A stretch of DNA of 64,000 bases, taken from positions 45,848,400 through 45,912,399 of the forward strand of contig CM064480.1 in assembly GCA_032716605.1 (NCBI GenBank), given 5' to 3'. Shown here one piece after another: positions 1 through 11,060 of this stretch (within the stretch, counting starts at the first letter, position 1; each line of letters opens with the position of its first letter). Under the pieces are notes generated by a model, which saw only the letters and a program-made list of their open reading frames with translations, was not told where the DNA came from and ran no database searches. The stretch comes from Paralithodes platypus (lineage: Eukaryota; Arthropoda; Malacostraca; Decapoda; Lithodidae). Position numbers and translations under genes: made by a program.

Positions 1-623
1 TTCAGGCGTCATACTTCCTTCTCTGCTCTGCGCTCAACCTGCCCTGACGTGTCTCCCCACGCTCCGCTGGTTCCGCATTTGCTGCGTCCCTAGTGAGTTT
101 TTTTCTCATTTGTTTACTCTGGGATGTATCGAGTAAGGTTAGGATATGCGTAGCAGGAGTGTCAGGGACGGGTTTCCCGCAGTTCAGTGTATTTGGGACA
201 CCAATTTCGGGTGTACCCTCGTGGTCCCGTGGTGGACGCGTGTTACATTTTTCGCGGCTAGCTAGCCTAGTTATTTAGTTGGCTTTAACTACGCATTATC
301 GGGCTTCTTCTTATCTTTCTGATGAAGTTGCCTCATTGTTTGTTTACTGACATTCCTAGCGTATTTTTCTTCACTTAGTGAAGTTTTTTCTAGGTCCCGA
401 GTCAGTGCTTCCCTCTCCCGGGATTTTTTCTACGATGTGGTGATGGCGGTTGTTCCTGTTGTGATATGTTACAGTGCTTTTTGTTTATATTAAGACGTGA
501 TTAAGTGTTATTTCCGTCTGCTTAGGCCTAGCCAGCCACTCGTAGCTTTTTACATGCACAGTACAAGTGTTATTGATTTATGGTTTAAATATGTAATACC
601 GTGTCATGTGTGTCCTGGATTAG
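1..623. other. Unassigned sequence before LINE-A
   Basis: No convincing coding region, RNA gene or terminal repeat is visible. Short open frames on both strands match nothing I know. The stretch may be the 5' part of LINE-A (its ORF1 upstream of the esterase tail) or older flanking DNA; the sequence alone does not decide. Confidence 0.4.
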
Positions 624-830
624 TTGTGTTGTGTGGAATGGACATCCAGGGCGATTGGTGTCAATTGCCGTTTGGAGAAATATTGCAAAGAAAAAGCAAT
701 ACCATTCATTGATAACAGGGATAGTTTCTATGGGAGAGATGGGATGTACGCAAGGGATGGGGTTCATCTTTCATGGTTAGGGGTTTCTACATTAGCTAGT
801 TCTTTAGATAGGGTGGTTGTGGGGTTTTGA
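624..830 (+). pseudogene. LINE-A ORF1 C-terminal SGNH-esterase fragment
   Basis: The frame ends in a block with the order YARDGVHLS, the Asp-x-x-His signature of the last conserved block of SGNH/GDSL esterases, after a segment of the FIDNxDSFYGRD type. Esterase-bearing ORF1 proteins are known from CR1-clade LINEs, where they may help the element's RNA-protein particle bind lipids or membranes. Only the C-terminal end is present; the catalytic serine block is not visible upstream in any frame. The frame stops with TGA at 828-830, where the pol frame is already open. The call rests on the motif and on its position just before pol. Confidence 0.7.
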
Positions 831-1131
831 ACAGAAATATTGAGAGTGTAAATGAGAGGTTAAATGAAACAATTTTAGCGTCAGGCGAAAGCGATAAGGA
901 TATTCAGTCTCATGCTAAAAATGATGACTATATTGCAAATGATAGTAGTGATGGTGCAACGGAAGATGGAAATGTCGTTAGAAATAAAGGTAAATTAGGT
1001 ATAAAGAAAAGAAGTAAATTGAGAGTATATTACACAAACTGTAGGAGTCTATGTAACAAAATGAACGAACTTAGAGCCCTTGTTAGCAAAGAAAATATAG
1101 ACATAATAGCGCTAACTGAAACGTGGATTAA

Positions 1132-1608
1132 CCCTCTCACCACGGAAGGGCTCTTGAACGCCCATAAAAAAGCATATAACAGGTACCCGGAAGGCCTCTT
1201 GAACGCCCAGTGGTTGAAAGCCTGTGAGCTTCGTGTGCGAGGCGTCGGTCCGACGCATGTAAACAACAGCCGGCTGGACCGACGCCCCGCATCTCCGGCC
1301 ACAAGAAGGAGAGCGTCGCTTGTTCGTGTGTGCCTGTATGTTGTTAAGTATCGAAAAGTGGTGTAAAGTGGCTGTTTTGGCCATAAAGTTATCTCCAATG
1401 AAATCATCATCACAGCTCAACCAGTTGACTTAGAGAGCTCTACTTAATGCCATTCTACAGGTAAATAACACAGCTACGCTTGGGGATGCGCGGGAATGCG
1501 GGAAGCAGTCTGATTAACGAATATACGGTAGCCGAGCCTAGACGTTTTTCGGCCAAAACACTCGGGTTTCGAGGAATATATATATAATACATAGCCGGGG
1601 CTGGAGGG
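1132..1608 (+). mobile_element. TTAA-flanked piggyBac-type MITE, copy 1a
   Basis: TTAA flanks both ends (1,128-1,131 and 1,609-1,612), and the ends are inverted: CCCTC at the left and GAGGG at the right. Removing it rejoins the LINE-A endonuclease in frame, so the insertion is precise with a 4-base TTAA duplication, the piggyBac hallmark. It codes for nothing recognisable. The left end holds two 21-base direct repeats containing CTTGAACGCCCA, and the interior holds a GGCGTCGGTCC inverted pair. Related copies lie at 49,965-50,446 (reverse) and 61,536-62,005. Confidence 0.85.
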
Positions 1609-2430
1609 TTAATACAGAAACCAGGCATTTTTTAGCAGAATTTGATATACCAGGATATAGTTTGTTTAAATATGACCGAACAAGTAAGAGGGGTGGCGGT
1701 ATAGCAGTGTTTGTCAGGAGTACATTAAAAAGCTGTATTAAATCAGGTATTAGACTAAATAACGATAATGAAAGTGTTTGGGTAGAGGTTAACGTAGGTA
1801 GTGAGACCATAGTTATTGGAGTTATGTATAGACCGCCAAATATGAGTAGAAATGACGGAACGTCATTATGGGAGGAAATTAAAATGGCATCAAGATTTAG
1901 CAATGTGAGCATTATGGGGGATTTTAATTTTCCGAATATAGATTGGCAGCATCAATAGGAGACTCTGATTCTGAGGAGTTTATAGAGGTAGTACAAGATA
2001 GTTTTTTATTTCAATTCATAGATACGCCGACTAGAGGTAATAATATTCTCGATTTAGTTGTCAGTAACAATAAACATATGGTAAATAATGTAGAGATAGG
2101 GGACCACCTAGGAAATAGTGACCACAATTCTGTGTATTTTAATATACAATGGAAAGGTAATACCAGAGAGAATACAACATTAATACCTGACTTCAGAAAA
2201 GCCAATTATGGTGGGTTAAGAAGAGCCCTATTAGCTGACCCTATGGTCAAAAAATTAAGTCGATCCAGGTGTCCAAATGAGTGTACCCCTTCTCAGGCAC
2301 CTGTCATCTTAAGTCAGGAAGAGACGTCAACCTTGGTAGATACATACGATAATTTTATCGAGTCAGTATTCAATGCACAAAATAAATACATCCCCAAAAG
2401 AAAATTTAGATCAACACAGAACCAACCCAA

Positions 2431-3097
2431 CTCTCGTGTTGATTATTGCAATGCCCTGTTGGTGGGTCTTCCAAATTATATTTTGAGGAAAGTTCAGTCT
2501 GTTCTTAACAGGGCCGCAAGACTAATTTTTGGTGTTCTACCTAGAACTCCTACTACATCTCTTCACATAGAACTGCACTGGCTGCCAGTAAGAGCAAGAA
2601 TAGAATTTAAGTTGTGTTTGGTGACTTTTAAGGTTCTCAAATTTGGTGAGCCTAGGTACCTTGCGGAGCTTCTCAGGCGCCCACCGGCACACCATGGTGT
2701 AGTTGTGCGTCATGACAATGACCCTTTTCGTCTTGATGAACCAAGGGCTTTCCAGCAGTCTTCTTTCTTTGAGAGGTCATTCTCCTACATGGCTCCGAGG
2801 TTGTATAACAGGTTGCCGCTGTCCATGAGACAACTGAGTTCTGTTGAATGCTTCAAGAGACAACTTAAGACTTTTCTCTTTGAGAGAAGCTATGATCTTG
2901 AGAGAGGTGTCATGACAGATGGCTATAGAGTTTAGGCTATTTTGCCACTGCTAGTGATTGTTAAATGTGTGTTGTATATAAGCCTTCTTTTGATGCATTT
3001 TTGTTCTTTTTTCCTTCTCTTTTCGAGCGCTAGTGAATTCTTCGGAAAAATTGGCGCTTATGAGAAATAAGTAACATGCTTATTATTATTATTATTA
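2431..3097 (+). mobile_element. LINE-B, 5'-truncated 3' end inside LINE-A
   Basis: The sequence is nearly identical to the 3' end of the full LINE-B copy at 43,070-43,724: the C-terminal domain of its polymerase from SRVDYCNALL to the stop at 2,933-2,935, a 3' UTR of about 130 bases, and a TTA repeat tail. It interrupts the LINE-A linker; the LINE-A protein reads through when it is removed. The last 165 or so codons are intact but have no start or catalytic domain. No clear target duplication beyond a few A/T bases. Confidence 0.88.
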
Positions 3098-5396
3098 ATA
3101 ATAGACTATTAGATCTTCTAGGACAAAAGAGAGGAATATATAGAAAAATTAGGAAAGGCGAAATTCACCTACTTGCTTACTATCAGAATCTATCAAGACA
3201 GGTAAAAAAGGATATTAGGAAAGAAAAAAGAAATTATGAAATTAAGGTTGCCAATGACTCAAAAAATAATCCTAAAGCTTTTTACCAACTATATAAATCC
3301 AAGGTTAGAGATGTAATTGGTCCCCTTAAAACTTCGATAGGAGAAATGACAGAAAATGATTTAGAAATGTGCAGTACATTAAATAGTCAATTTCTTTCCG
3401 TTTTCACTAATGAAAATTTGGCACAGTTTCCAGAAGTCCGTAAGGTATATAGCGATAGTATAGAAAATAGGTTAAGTACGATTAATATAAGTAGAAATGA
3501 TGTGCTTAAGGAAATTGACAGACTGAAACCTCATAAAACGCCTGGTCCTGATGAGGTATATGCTAGAGTATTAAAAGAATGTAGGGATGAGTTAAGTTAC
3601 CCATTAACATTTTTATTTAACAAGTCATTGGAGACAGGTATAGTTCCAGAAGCTTGGAAGCTTGCAAACGTAGTTCCGATCTTCAAAAAAGGTGACAAAT
3701 CAATAGCATCCAATTACCGTCCCATTAGTCTTACATCAATCATAGGAAAGCTACTAGAGTCAATTATTGCTAGTAAAATTAGAAACCACTTAGATACATT
3801 TAATTTAATAAATTCTTCTCAGCATGGATTCACTCAGGGACGTTCTTGCCTTACTAATTTGCTTAGTTTTTTCTCAGAGGTATATGAAGCAGTAGATAAT
3901 GACAAGTCATATGATATAATATATTTAGATTTCAGTAAAGCTTTCGACAGAGTCCCCCATGAGAGATTGATGAGAAAGGTTGAGGCGCATGGAATAGGTG
4001 GGGCATTGTTGGGATGGATTAGGTCATGGTTAATTGGTAGGAAGCAGAGAGTCAGCATAAATGGTACGAAGTCAGAATGGGGAGCAGTTAAAAGTGGTGT
4101 CCCCCAGGGATCTGTATTAGGTCCTCAGTTGTTTGTTATATAAATAAATGACCTTGATTTAGGTATAACTAGTAGGATAAGTAAATTTGCAGACGATACC
4201 AATATGGGGAGAACAATTGATTCAGATAGATATAGAGTGCCTCCAAAGGGATCTAGATACCTTACACGAATGGTCAGTAAATTGGCAGATGAAGTTTAAC
4301 ATTGACAAATGCAAGGTATTAAAGATAGGGAAGATGCATACAAATGTTAAATATAAACTAGCCAATATGGAATTAGAAAACTCGAATTGTGAGAAAGATC
4401 TAGGTGTGTTTGTTAGCAATGATTTGAAGCCTAGACAACAGTGTATAAGCGTTTGAAACAAGGCAAACAGGATTCTCGGGTTCATCTCTAGGAGTGTGAG
4501 TAACAGAACTGCTGATGTTATCTTAAAACTTTACTTGTCATTAGTGAGACCCCATATGGATTATGCTGTTCAATTTTGGTGTCCTTATTACAGAATGGAC
4601 ATAGATTCATTGGAGAGAGTACAACGTAGAATGACAAAAATTATCCATAATATTAGAAATTTTCCGTATAAAGAAAGGTTGAAGAAATTAGGCTTACATT
4701 CATTAGAGAGACGCAGAGTTAGAGGGGATATGATAGAGGTGTTCAAGTGGGTTAGTGGGATTAACAAAGGGGACATGACAAATGTACTAAAGCTAAGTGA
4801 TAGCGAAAGAACTCGTACCAATGGTTTCAAATTAGATAAATTTTGTTTCAGAAAAGATATAGGCAAATATTGGTTTGGTAACAGAGTTGTAGATGGGTGG
4901 AATGGACTACCAAATGCTATAGTGGGATTAAAAACGATAGGGAGCTTTAAGATAAAATAGGATAAGCATATGGACGAGAAGGGTTGGGCGTGAAGGGGGA
5001 TCAGCAGGGTTGGGCCAATCAGCGCTCTGCAGACCCCATAATCCTGCGTTAATCTCTAACCGTTTTGGTAAGATGATCCTCAGGGTATTAGAGTGTTCAG
5101 CCTATAATTGGGCTTTGTAATTGGGGTTGTGTGGGACAGGGAACTGCCTTGCTTAGGCCAATCGGATTTCTGCAGATTCCCATTTTCTTATGTTCTTATG
5201 TTCTTGTAACAAGAGGTAATAGTGGTGTATTATGTCTTGTTGCCCGGCGGTTCATTAACACTTGTGTTAGAACATTTTGGGGTAACCTTATGAGCATTAA
5301 TTCCTGGAAATTTTCTTTTTCCAGGGCGGAGTTCCGGCGGGTCAACAGAGGACCAGAAGGAGCCCGGGGGTGGGTTAGCTCTTCCCAGTCTCTGTC

Positions 5397-8082
5397 ATGG
5401 CGCCACTAGACCCTGTTTTTGCTCTGTGCTTAACACCCTCCTGTTCAGGGATCCCTCTTTTTGCGCATACTCTATGCATCAGATGCGTCAAATGCTTGGA
5501 CCGGTCAAGGGGTCTGTGGGTGACTAAGAATTGTACTTTTTGTAGTCAGTTAAGTATTAAAGTCTTACAGCAAGATAATTTGGCCGCGGCGGTTGCATTG
5601 TGCGAGGTCAAACAACTCCTATCTACTTATGCTACTTCAGTGGCTCATAAATCTCTTCAGTGCGATAACGTAGTTCTGTGGGAAAGATTGATTGCTCAGT
5701 ATCCCCACTTAAACGTCCCCCTTCTAGAAGTAAAGTAAATGTGCGTAAGTCGGCAGAGACTGGGCAGGGTACAGTGCTTCTTCCCTCCCCCGGCACATCG
5801 AAGAGACCTCGAGAGCCGACACCCCCGGCGACGACTTCCAAGTCAAAATCGAGGTCTAGGTCACGGTCTCCCCTCCGACAGCAGACACATAGTCATTCTA
5901 CTTCACCTTCGAGGAAGAAGAGCAAGGAGGAGAAGACCAAGGACAGTCCTAGTGTAAAATCAAAGTCGAGGCGAAGTCACAAGTCTTCGAAAAAGGATAC
6001 TCATGTACGAAAGACCTCCCGGCGTTCGCCGGAGCCTCGTACCTCGCTTTCTGCCTCTACTCCCGACATGTCTCATGTCCAATCTGACAGGTCGGGAGTG
6101 GAGTCAGAGACTGTGGTGGGGGATATACCGGCGGACAAGTTGTCACCTAATATTATTCCCAGTTCACATGTACCAGCTTTAGAGAGTTCTACCAGCAGTT
6201 ATAACCCTCTACAGTAGAGGGCTCGAGTGAGGGCTCAGTAATTGGTGAGGTACCTAGCTCACAAGTGAGTTCCGGCCAAGACCGGGGAGTTTGGAGGTAC
6301 TCCCAGCCATGGCGTGACGGCTCACATCATTCTCATGCACCAAAGGTAGTGGCAGACGTCCACCGGGACGCTGAGATCCCATCGTCCATCCCGGACTTAA
6401 CATGGCAGCATGAGGGGGTCCCGGCTTTGGCGGAATCCTCTCCTGAGAGGCCATGGGAAAGGGATGAGGGTTCTATAATTTCTGAGATGGAAATTCAAGA
6501 GTCAGGTTCATTGATAGACGACTCTCAGAGTAGGAATGATTCGCCACATAGTTCATCCTCTGCTAAATTTGTCACAGCTGATGAAATTAATGGGTTACTA
6601 GCGAATGCACTAACTAAGTTTTTTGGTCAGCAGCCGGAGACTCCTACAGTTGGTTTGGGAGCTTCCACGACAGCATCGAATGTCCGACCTCTGGCTACTT
6701 CCATTGCTTTGACACAAATTCCTCCCCCTCCCCCTGTATCACCTACTATTGTTACTAGGCCAACTTCGGCAGCACTGACTACTTCCACTGTGAGAGTAGT
6801 AGCAGATGTAAATCCTCCCCCTTTAGACAAAGCCCCGGTCAGAAAGGGAGCTATGCCCCTCTTATACGGGCCGGATGAGTCATGGGTAACAATGTTCCCA
6901 GCAAAGCCAGAGGTAGCACAGTCCACTATGTCGGGGGAGCTTCCGGTACCACGTGAGTGGGTAATCCAAGGGAATAAATCTAGGAAGTTACGTGCTTTAG
7001 ATATTCTAGGAAATGTACTTTATGTTAATATTAAGGCCATTCCTAACTATTATCACCATGATTATTTTGTGTATACTTCTACACCTGCCTTACCCCCTGC
7101 GTAAGCTTCAAAACTGTTTTCGGACTGGACCAAGCATGACGGTTTCAATGATATAAAAGCACTGTCAGCTCTAACACCAGAGTTAGGTTTAAAGACGTTC
7201 ACAGACACAGCCGCAAATCCAATTTTGAAGGTGGAGCAGTTGGGTCCGGGACCTTGGGTGGAATGGGAAGTGGAGGCTCAGAACTTTGCTACAACTTTTA
7301 CCTCTAAATCTTCGCACCAAATTCCACAAGAACGCCATTCTTGGTTCTCTCTGCCGGTATTCTCTGCCGGCGGAGTTCCCTCTGCTTTATTTGCTTTTTT
7401 AGCTGCCCCTAAAATTAATCTATGCGAGCTTAAAGATCCCTTTTCTACACCGTCCACTGCTCACCTAGACCGGGAGTTTAGACTACGTGGGAAGGCATAT
7501 AGACTGTTTTCCCAGTATATTGTCACACAACAGGTAGCGAAGTCAATGCTAAGATCTGCTCAGGCAATCACGGACGCGGAAGTCCGAAAGGCTATCGAAC
7601 TGTCTAGACGCTTGCTACTCCAGACTTCTATACAGTCACTGGAAGATATCCGTACAGCCTTGCTAGAGGCGGTGCGGGCAAGACAAGATCTAAGGATGTC
7701 TCTCGTGAGGAAGCTCCCGGATAGGATTGCAAATCAAGTGGTTATGTCCCCTGTTCTAACTGCCTCTTTAATGTCCCCAGAGGTGTGGAAAACAGTGTTC
7801 AACATGGCTCAGGCCTTTAAGCACAGTCCCGCCCCATCTAAGAAACCTGCTTTCAATTTTACTAAGCCCAAACCAGTCGCAAAAGCTCAGCCTGGTGGGG
7901 CAAAGCCCTTTCATCTGCCTAAGTCCTCTTCCACCCAAAGTCAGGCTCAGTACAGATACAAGAAAGGAAAGTTTTCAGGTAATCATAAAGGACAGAAGTA
8001 TCAACGACCGGGCCAGGGCCCGTCTCCTGCCAAACCCGGCCATTCATCGAAGCATACACCACCACCACCACCAAAAAACTAG
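5397..8082 (+). pseudogene. DIRS gag-like ORF1, broken
   Basis: The frame starts at an ATG at 5,397 and is disrupted by shifts near 5,700 and 6,220 and by an in-frame stop at 7,102-7,104. Reading across these gives a protein of roughly 850-900 residues. The N-terminus has a Cys/His-rich stretch (two CxxC pairs, residues about 24-50) that could bind zinc. Then follows an Arg/Ser/Lys-rich disordered region (5,830-6,020), a low-complexity Pro/Thr/Ser region, and a conserved-looking globular part (6,830-7,830). The C-terminus is Lys/Gly/Pro-rich, as expected for a nucleic-acid-binding gag tail. Identification depends on position before the DIRS RT; gag proteins of this group diverge quickly. Confidence 0.7.
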
Positions 8083-8117
8083 GGTCTCTCTCACTCCCAG
8101 GGCCAGTCTTACGGAGG

Positions 8118-9960
8118 GTGGATCAGAGGGTAGTCCAGCCGGCGAACCCTTGTCTGCTAACTGGATCGTTCCGGGCGTGTCATCGCGCATGGCCATTAAA
8201 CACATGGGCGAGGATGGTGGCACGCAAAGGCATCACCTGGCAGTGGCTCCGGCGACCTCGCTTACGTCAGCCGACAAAGGCAAATTTTGTTTCATTAGAG
8301 GTGGAGTCACTGATCCAAGAGATGATCGCCAAGAATGTCATCATCCCGGTCCCTCAAAATTACCTAGTATTTACGTCCAAACTCTTTCTAGTGCCCAAAA
8401 GGGACAGTGTTCAGATGAGGCCGGTCGTAGACCTGTCTTATCTGAACCTCCACATTCACAATGTTTCCTTCAGGATGCTGACAGTGAATCAAGTCAGGCT
8501 AACACTTCCGCCGGGAGGGTGGATGTGTTCTTTAGACCTGACAGACGCGTATTGGCACGTCCCGGTAAACAAAAGATTTCAACGATTTCTGGCCTTACGA
8601 ATAATGCATCAGACTTATGTCTTTCAGAGGATGCCGTTCGGATTGAACCTAGCACCTCGCTTATTCACGAAATTAGTCCGGCAAGCCCTGATGCCCATGT
8701 TAGAACAAGGGATCAGGATTTTGTGGTATCTAGACGACTGGCTGGTGGTGGCAGAGACGGAACAGTTATGCATCAATCGTGTCAACATAACATTAAATCA
8801 TGTAAAATCTCTAGGGTTCAAGGTAAACCCGGTAAAGTAAAACTTTGTTCCCTCACAAGTGGTCCAGTGGATTGGGCTGGTCTGGGACACAGCTGCTCTC
8901 ACTCTGAGTCAGAGTGTGGACAATCGGAACAGGTTTCGCAAGAAACTGTTTATGTTTCTTCACAGTCTGACTACGACACGGAGAGTCTGGGAATCTCTGG
9001 TCGGCTCTCTCAACTGGATTCAACTAACTGTAAAGTTGGGCCAGTTGAAAGTCAAACGTTTAATATTGGAGGGCAACACATTTTTTCCACTATTGCCGGC
9101 GGAAACATTATGGCCCATCCCAAAATTAATACACAGCTTACTAGCGGTCTGGGCGAAGAGGGAAACATTGCACTCGGTCATGTCATGGACCTCTCCTCCG
9201 CCGACGGTATGGGTAGACACGGATGCGTCAGGAACGATAGGTTGGGGCTTTCAGTCAAACCACGGCCATCAGGGTCAAGGGCTTTGGTCCCATTCAGAAA
9301 CCTCTCACATCAATGTCAAAGAGTTACTAGTCCCCTTATCCTTCAGGCTCACGGCTCTACTTTACGGGACAAATCGGTGGCCTTCAGGATGGACAATCTA
9401 AATGCGGTTCACTGCATTCAGAAACAAGGGTCAACGAGATCTCGGAAGTTGCTAAAAGTGTCAGAAAAGATTTTTGTTCTAGCCGGCAAGCTGAACATTC
9501 ATCTTCACGCATCTTATCTCCCAGGCGTAGCAAACGTCTGGGCAGACGCTCTGTCTCGGAGACAGAGCACAACAGTAGAATGGGCGCTCAAGCAAACAAT
9601 TTTCGACCAAATGACTGCAGAGCCTTACCGTCCACAAGTGGATCTGTTTGCGTCCGAGGAGACTCACAAACTCCTGCTGTACCTCACCCGCCGGACAATA
9701 ACGCCGGCGGGAGGACCCGACGCACTGGTGACGGACTGGAACATGTGGAGTTCCGTTTATCTGTTTCCGCCACCAGACGCTTCTCTAATGTGCCACGTAG
9801 TAAACAAACTACGGGATTATCTACGGTAGTCTCGTTAATCGCGCCCCTGTGGCCGGCGCAGTTGTGGTACCAGCAATTGAAAACGTGGTGCCCGAACCCG
9901 GTGTCACTCCCGGTCGGGTATTTCCACTTAGACACGATTGGCAACCTAGAGACCTCGCTG
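8118..9960 (+). pseudogene. DIRS reverse transcriptase-RNase H, broken
   Basis: RT blocks are in order: RPVVDLSYLN, SLDLTDAYWHVPV, QRMPFGLNLAPR and the catalytic YLDD at 8,727-8,738. RNase H follows with VDTDASGTIGWGF (about 9,205-9,245), the HINVKEL block, DNLNAVHCI and the closing GVANVWADALSR. The segment after it (VDLFAS, DWNMWSSVYLFPP, LIAPLWPAQLWY) is the usual bridge between RNase H and recombinase in DIRS/Ngaro elements. Three lesions are visible: a TAA stop at 8,838-8,840, a frameshift near 9,370 and another near 9,826. The 3' end overlaps the recombinase frame. The enzyme would copy element RNA into DNA; this copy cannot make a full protein. Confidence 0.88.
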
Positions 9961-9971
9961 ACTTTTGCATT

Positions 9972-10952
9972 ATGGACATTCAGGAGGCCAAGTGGCTAAC
10001 ATCGTATGGTAGAAACGTGACCGATAAATTCATGAGTCAATATACCCAATCTACAAAGAGACAGTATCAATCGCACTGGTGGTCCTTTACTTATTGGATA
10101 CTTAGGACAGAACAAACCGTACCTTCGGTGGCTTTGGTTTTTAATTATTTAAACTATCTGTTCGAGCAGAAACGTCTATCTGTAGTAACGTTAAAAAATC
10201 ACTTAACAGCGATTAGGATGCCATTCTTTGACCTTACAGGTCTAACCATACCACTAGCGGAGGAAACAGGTTTCATGAGAGCATGTTTTAAACTCCGCCC
10301 ACCTCCCCGTCAGCTCATGCCTACCTGGTCTCTGGACAAAGCGTTGTCTTTACTTCATTCCCGTCTGTACCAAAATACTGCAGATTTTGACTTACTTTTA
10401 AAAAGGGCAGTATTCCTTATGGCTTTGGCTACTGGGAACAGGGTATCTGAGCTGGCGGCGATGAGCAACACACCTAATTGCATAAGGTTTGGTAGGCTCA
10501 ATGAGTGTATTCACATTGCACCTTCCCCAGGGTTCATCGCCAAAAATGAACACAGTGAACACGTGTTTTCAGAGTTCACGGTGCCGGCGTTGAAAAGGGG
10601 AAAAGTGCACCATAATTTATGTCCAGTGCAAGCTCGAACCAAATATTTGAGAGTAGCACCTCTGAATCAACAGGGTGCTTTATGGGTAGCAAGTACGGGC
10701 AAATGCTTAATGAAACGTAAAATAGCTTCTCTCCTAGTAGAAGTCATTAAAGAGAGTAATCCCGGCGTCGTGGGAAAAGCCCACGATTTACGTAAATGGG
10801 CGGCCTCTTTGCGTTTCCTTAAGAATTTTTCTGTTGAGGACATAGCGTCCACGCACCTATGGTCCTCTAATCATATGTTTTTGACTCGATACCTTTCAGT
10901 AGCTCTAGACAGACCTTCCATGCCATGTATAGCTTTAAGGCAGAGGGTATAG
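9972..10952 (+). CDS. DIRS tyrosine recombinase (intact frame)
   Basis: The frame is open from 9,849, but the first ATG is at 9,972, giving 326 residues. Residues 1-100 form a core-binding-type helical domain (SxSTKRQYQSHWWSF region). The catalytic domain holds the expected residues: Arg157 in ATGNRVSEL, His271 and Arg274 in HDLRKWAAS, Trp297 in HLWSS and the nucleophile Tyr307 in LTRYL. These match the R-H-x-x-R-H/W-Y pattern of the family, which in DIRS elements integrates a circular cDNA without making a target duplication. All catalytic positions survive although gag and RT are broken, so the frame may be younger than it looks or simply lucky. Only residues 1-20 are uncertain, because the start could be elsewhere. 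Confidence 0.85.
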   Translation: MDIQEAKWLTSYGRNVTDKFMSQYTQSTKRQYQSHWWSFTYWILRTEQTVPSVALVFNYLNYLFEQKRLSVVTLKNHLTAIRMPFFDLTGLTIPLAEETGFMRACFKLRPPPRQLMPTWSLDKALSLLHSRLYQNTADFDLLLKRAVFLMALATGNRVSELAAMSNTPNCIRFGRLNECIHIAPSPGFIAKNEHSEHVFSEFTVPALKRGKVHHNLCPVQARTKYLRVAPLNQQGALWVASTGKCLMKRKIASLLVEVIKESNPGVVGKAHDLRKWAASLRFLKNFSVEDIASTHLWSSNHMFLTRYLSVALDRPSMPCIALRQRV

Positions 10953-11060
10953 GTGGCCTATAAGTCACTTATTGTTTAGATTAAGAAAAGAGGGGGGGGG
11001 TGCAGTCAGTTTAACATAGGACACCCTAGACCCCGCCGGAGTATGTGTACGGAGCATACG

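Larger units (their letters stand above)
827..4960 (+). pseudogene. LINE-A pol (endonuclease-RT), broken
   Basis: The endonuclease starts with the YYTNCRSLCNKMNEL block (about 1,026-1,070), continues through LTETWI, is split by the MITE, then resumes with GGGIAVF, the GDFNFPNIDW block and the terminal SDHN motif near 2,120. After the LINE-B insertion comes the linker, then RT blocks: KTPGPDE, NYRPISLTS, DFSKAFDRVPH, SGVPQGSVLGP and the catalytic FADD at 4,186-4,197. The C-terminal domain (4,496-4,960) has the RRxRGDMIEVFKW and NRVVDGWNGLP blocks usual in CR1-like LINEs. Damage includes a frameshift at about 1,950, a stop at 4,141, further shifts near 4,200-4,260 and a stop near 4,455. No ATG opens the frame before about 1,061. 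Non-functional. Confidence 0.85.
624..5213 (+). mobile_element. LINE-A, CR1-like non-LTR retrotransposon, interrupted
   Basis: This stretch reads as the tail of an ORF1 esterase, then an apurinic-type endonuclease, a reverse transcriptase and a CR1-type C-terminal domain, all on the plus strand. The 3' end runs into repeats of TTCTTATG at about 5,190-5,213, a typical short tandem tail of CR1/L2-like elements. A TTAA-flanked MITE (1,132-1,608) and a 5'-truncated LINE-B (about 2,431-3,097) were inserted later; removing both restores a continuous reading of the endonuclease and linker. Internal stops and frameshifts make this copy dead. Clade assignment is by motif pattern only. Confidence 0.85.
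5214..11060 (+). mobile_element. DIRS-like tyrosine-recombinase retrotransposon
   Basis: The order is gag, then reverse transcriptase plus RNase H, then tyrosine recombinase, all plus strand. That is the order of animal DIRS-like elements, which integrate by a tyrosine recombinase instead of a DDE integrase. The left limit is set by the LINE-A 3' tail and the right limit is arbitrary, because I could not find the split or inverted terminal repeats that define these elements. No methyltransferase-like segment was recognised between RNase H and recombinase. gag and RT are broken; the recombinase is open. DIRS1-like elements have been reported from decapod crustaceans (recalled, not checked). 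Confidence 0.85.

Noticed and set aside
1030..1420. Minus-strand frames within MITE 1a, repeated in 1b
   Set aside because: They span a non-coding MITE, run past its border and show no family resemblance.
7895..9829. A single 644-residue frame across the DIRS RT region
   Set aside because: Only its last third is the true RNase H frame; the rest is a shadow of gag and RT in the other frames.
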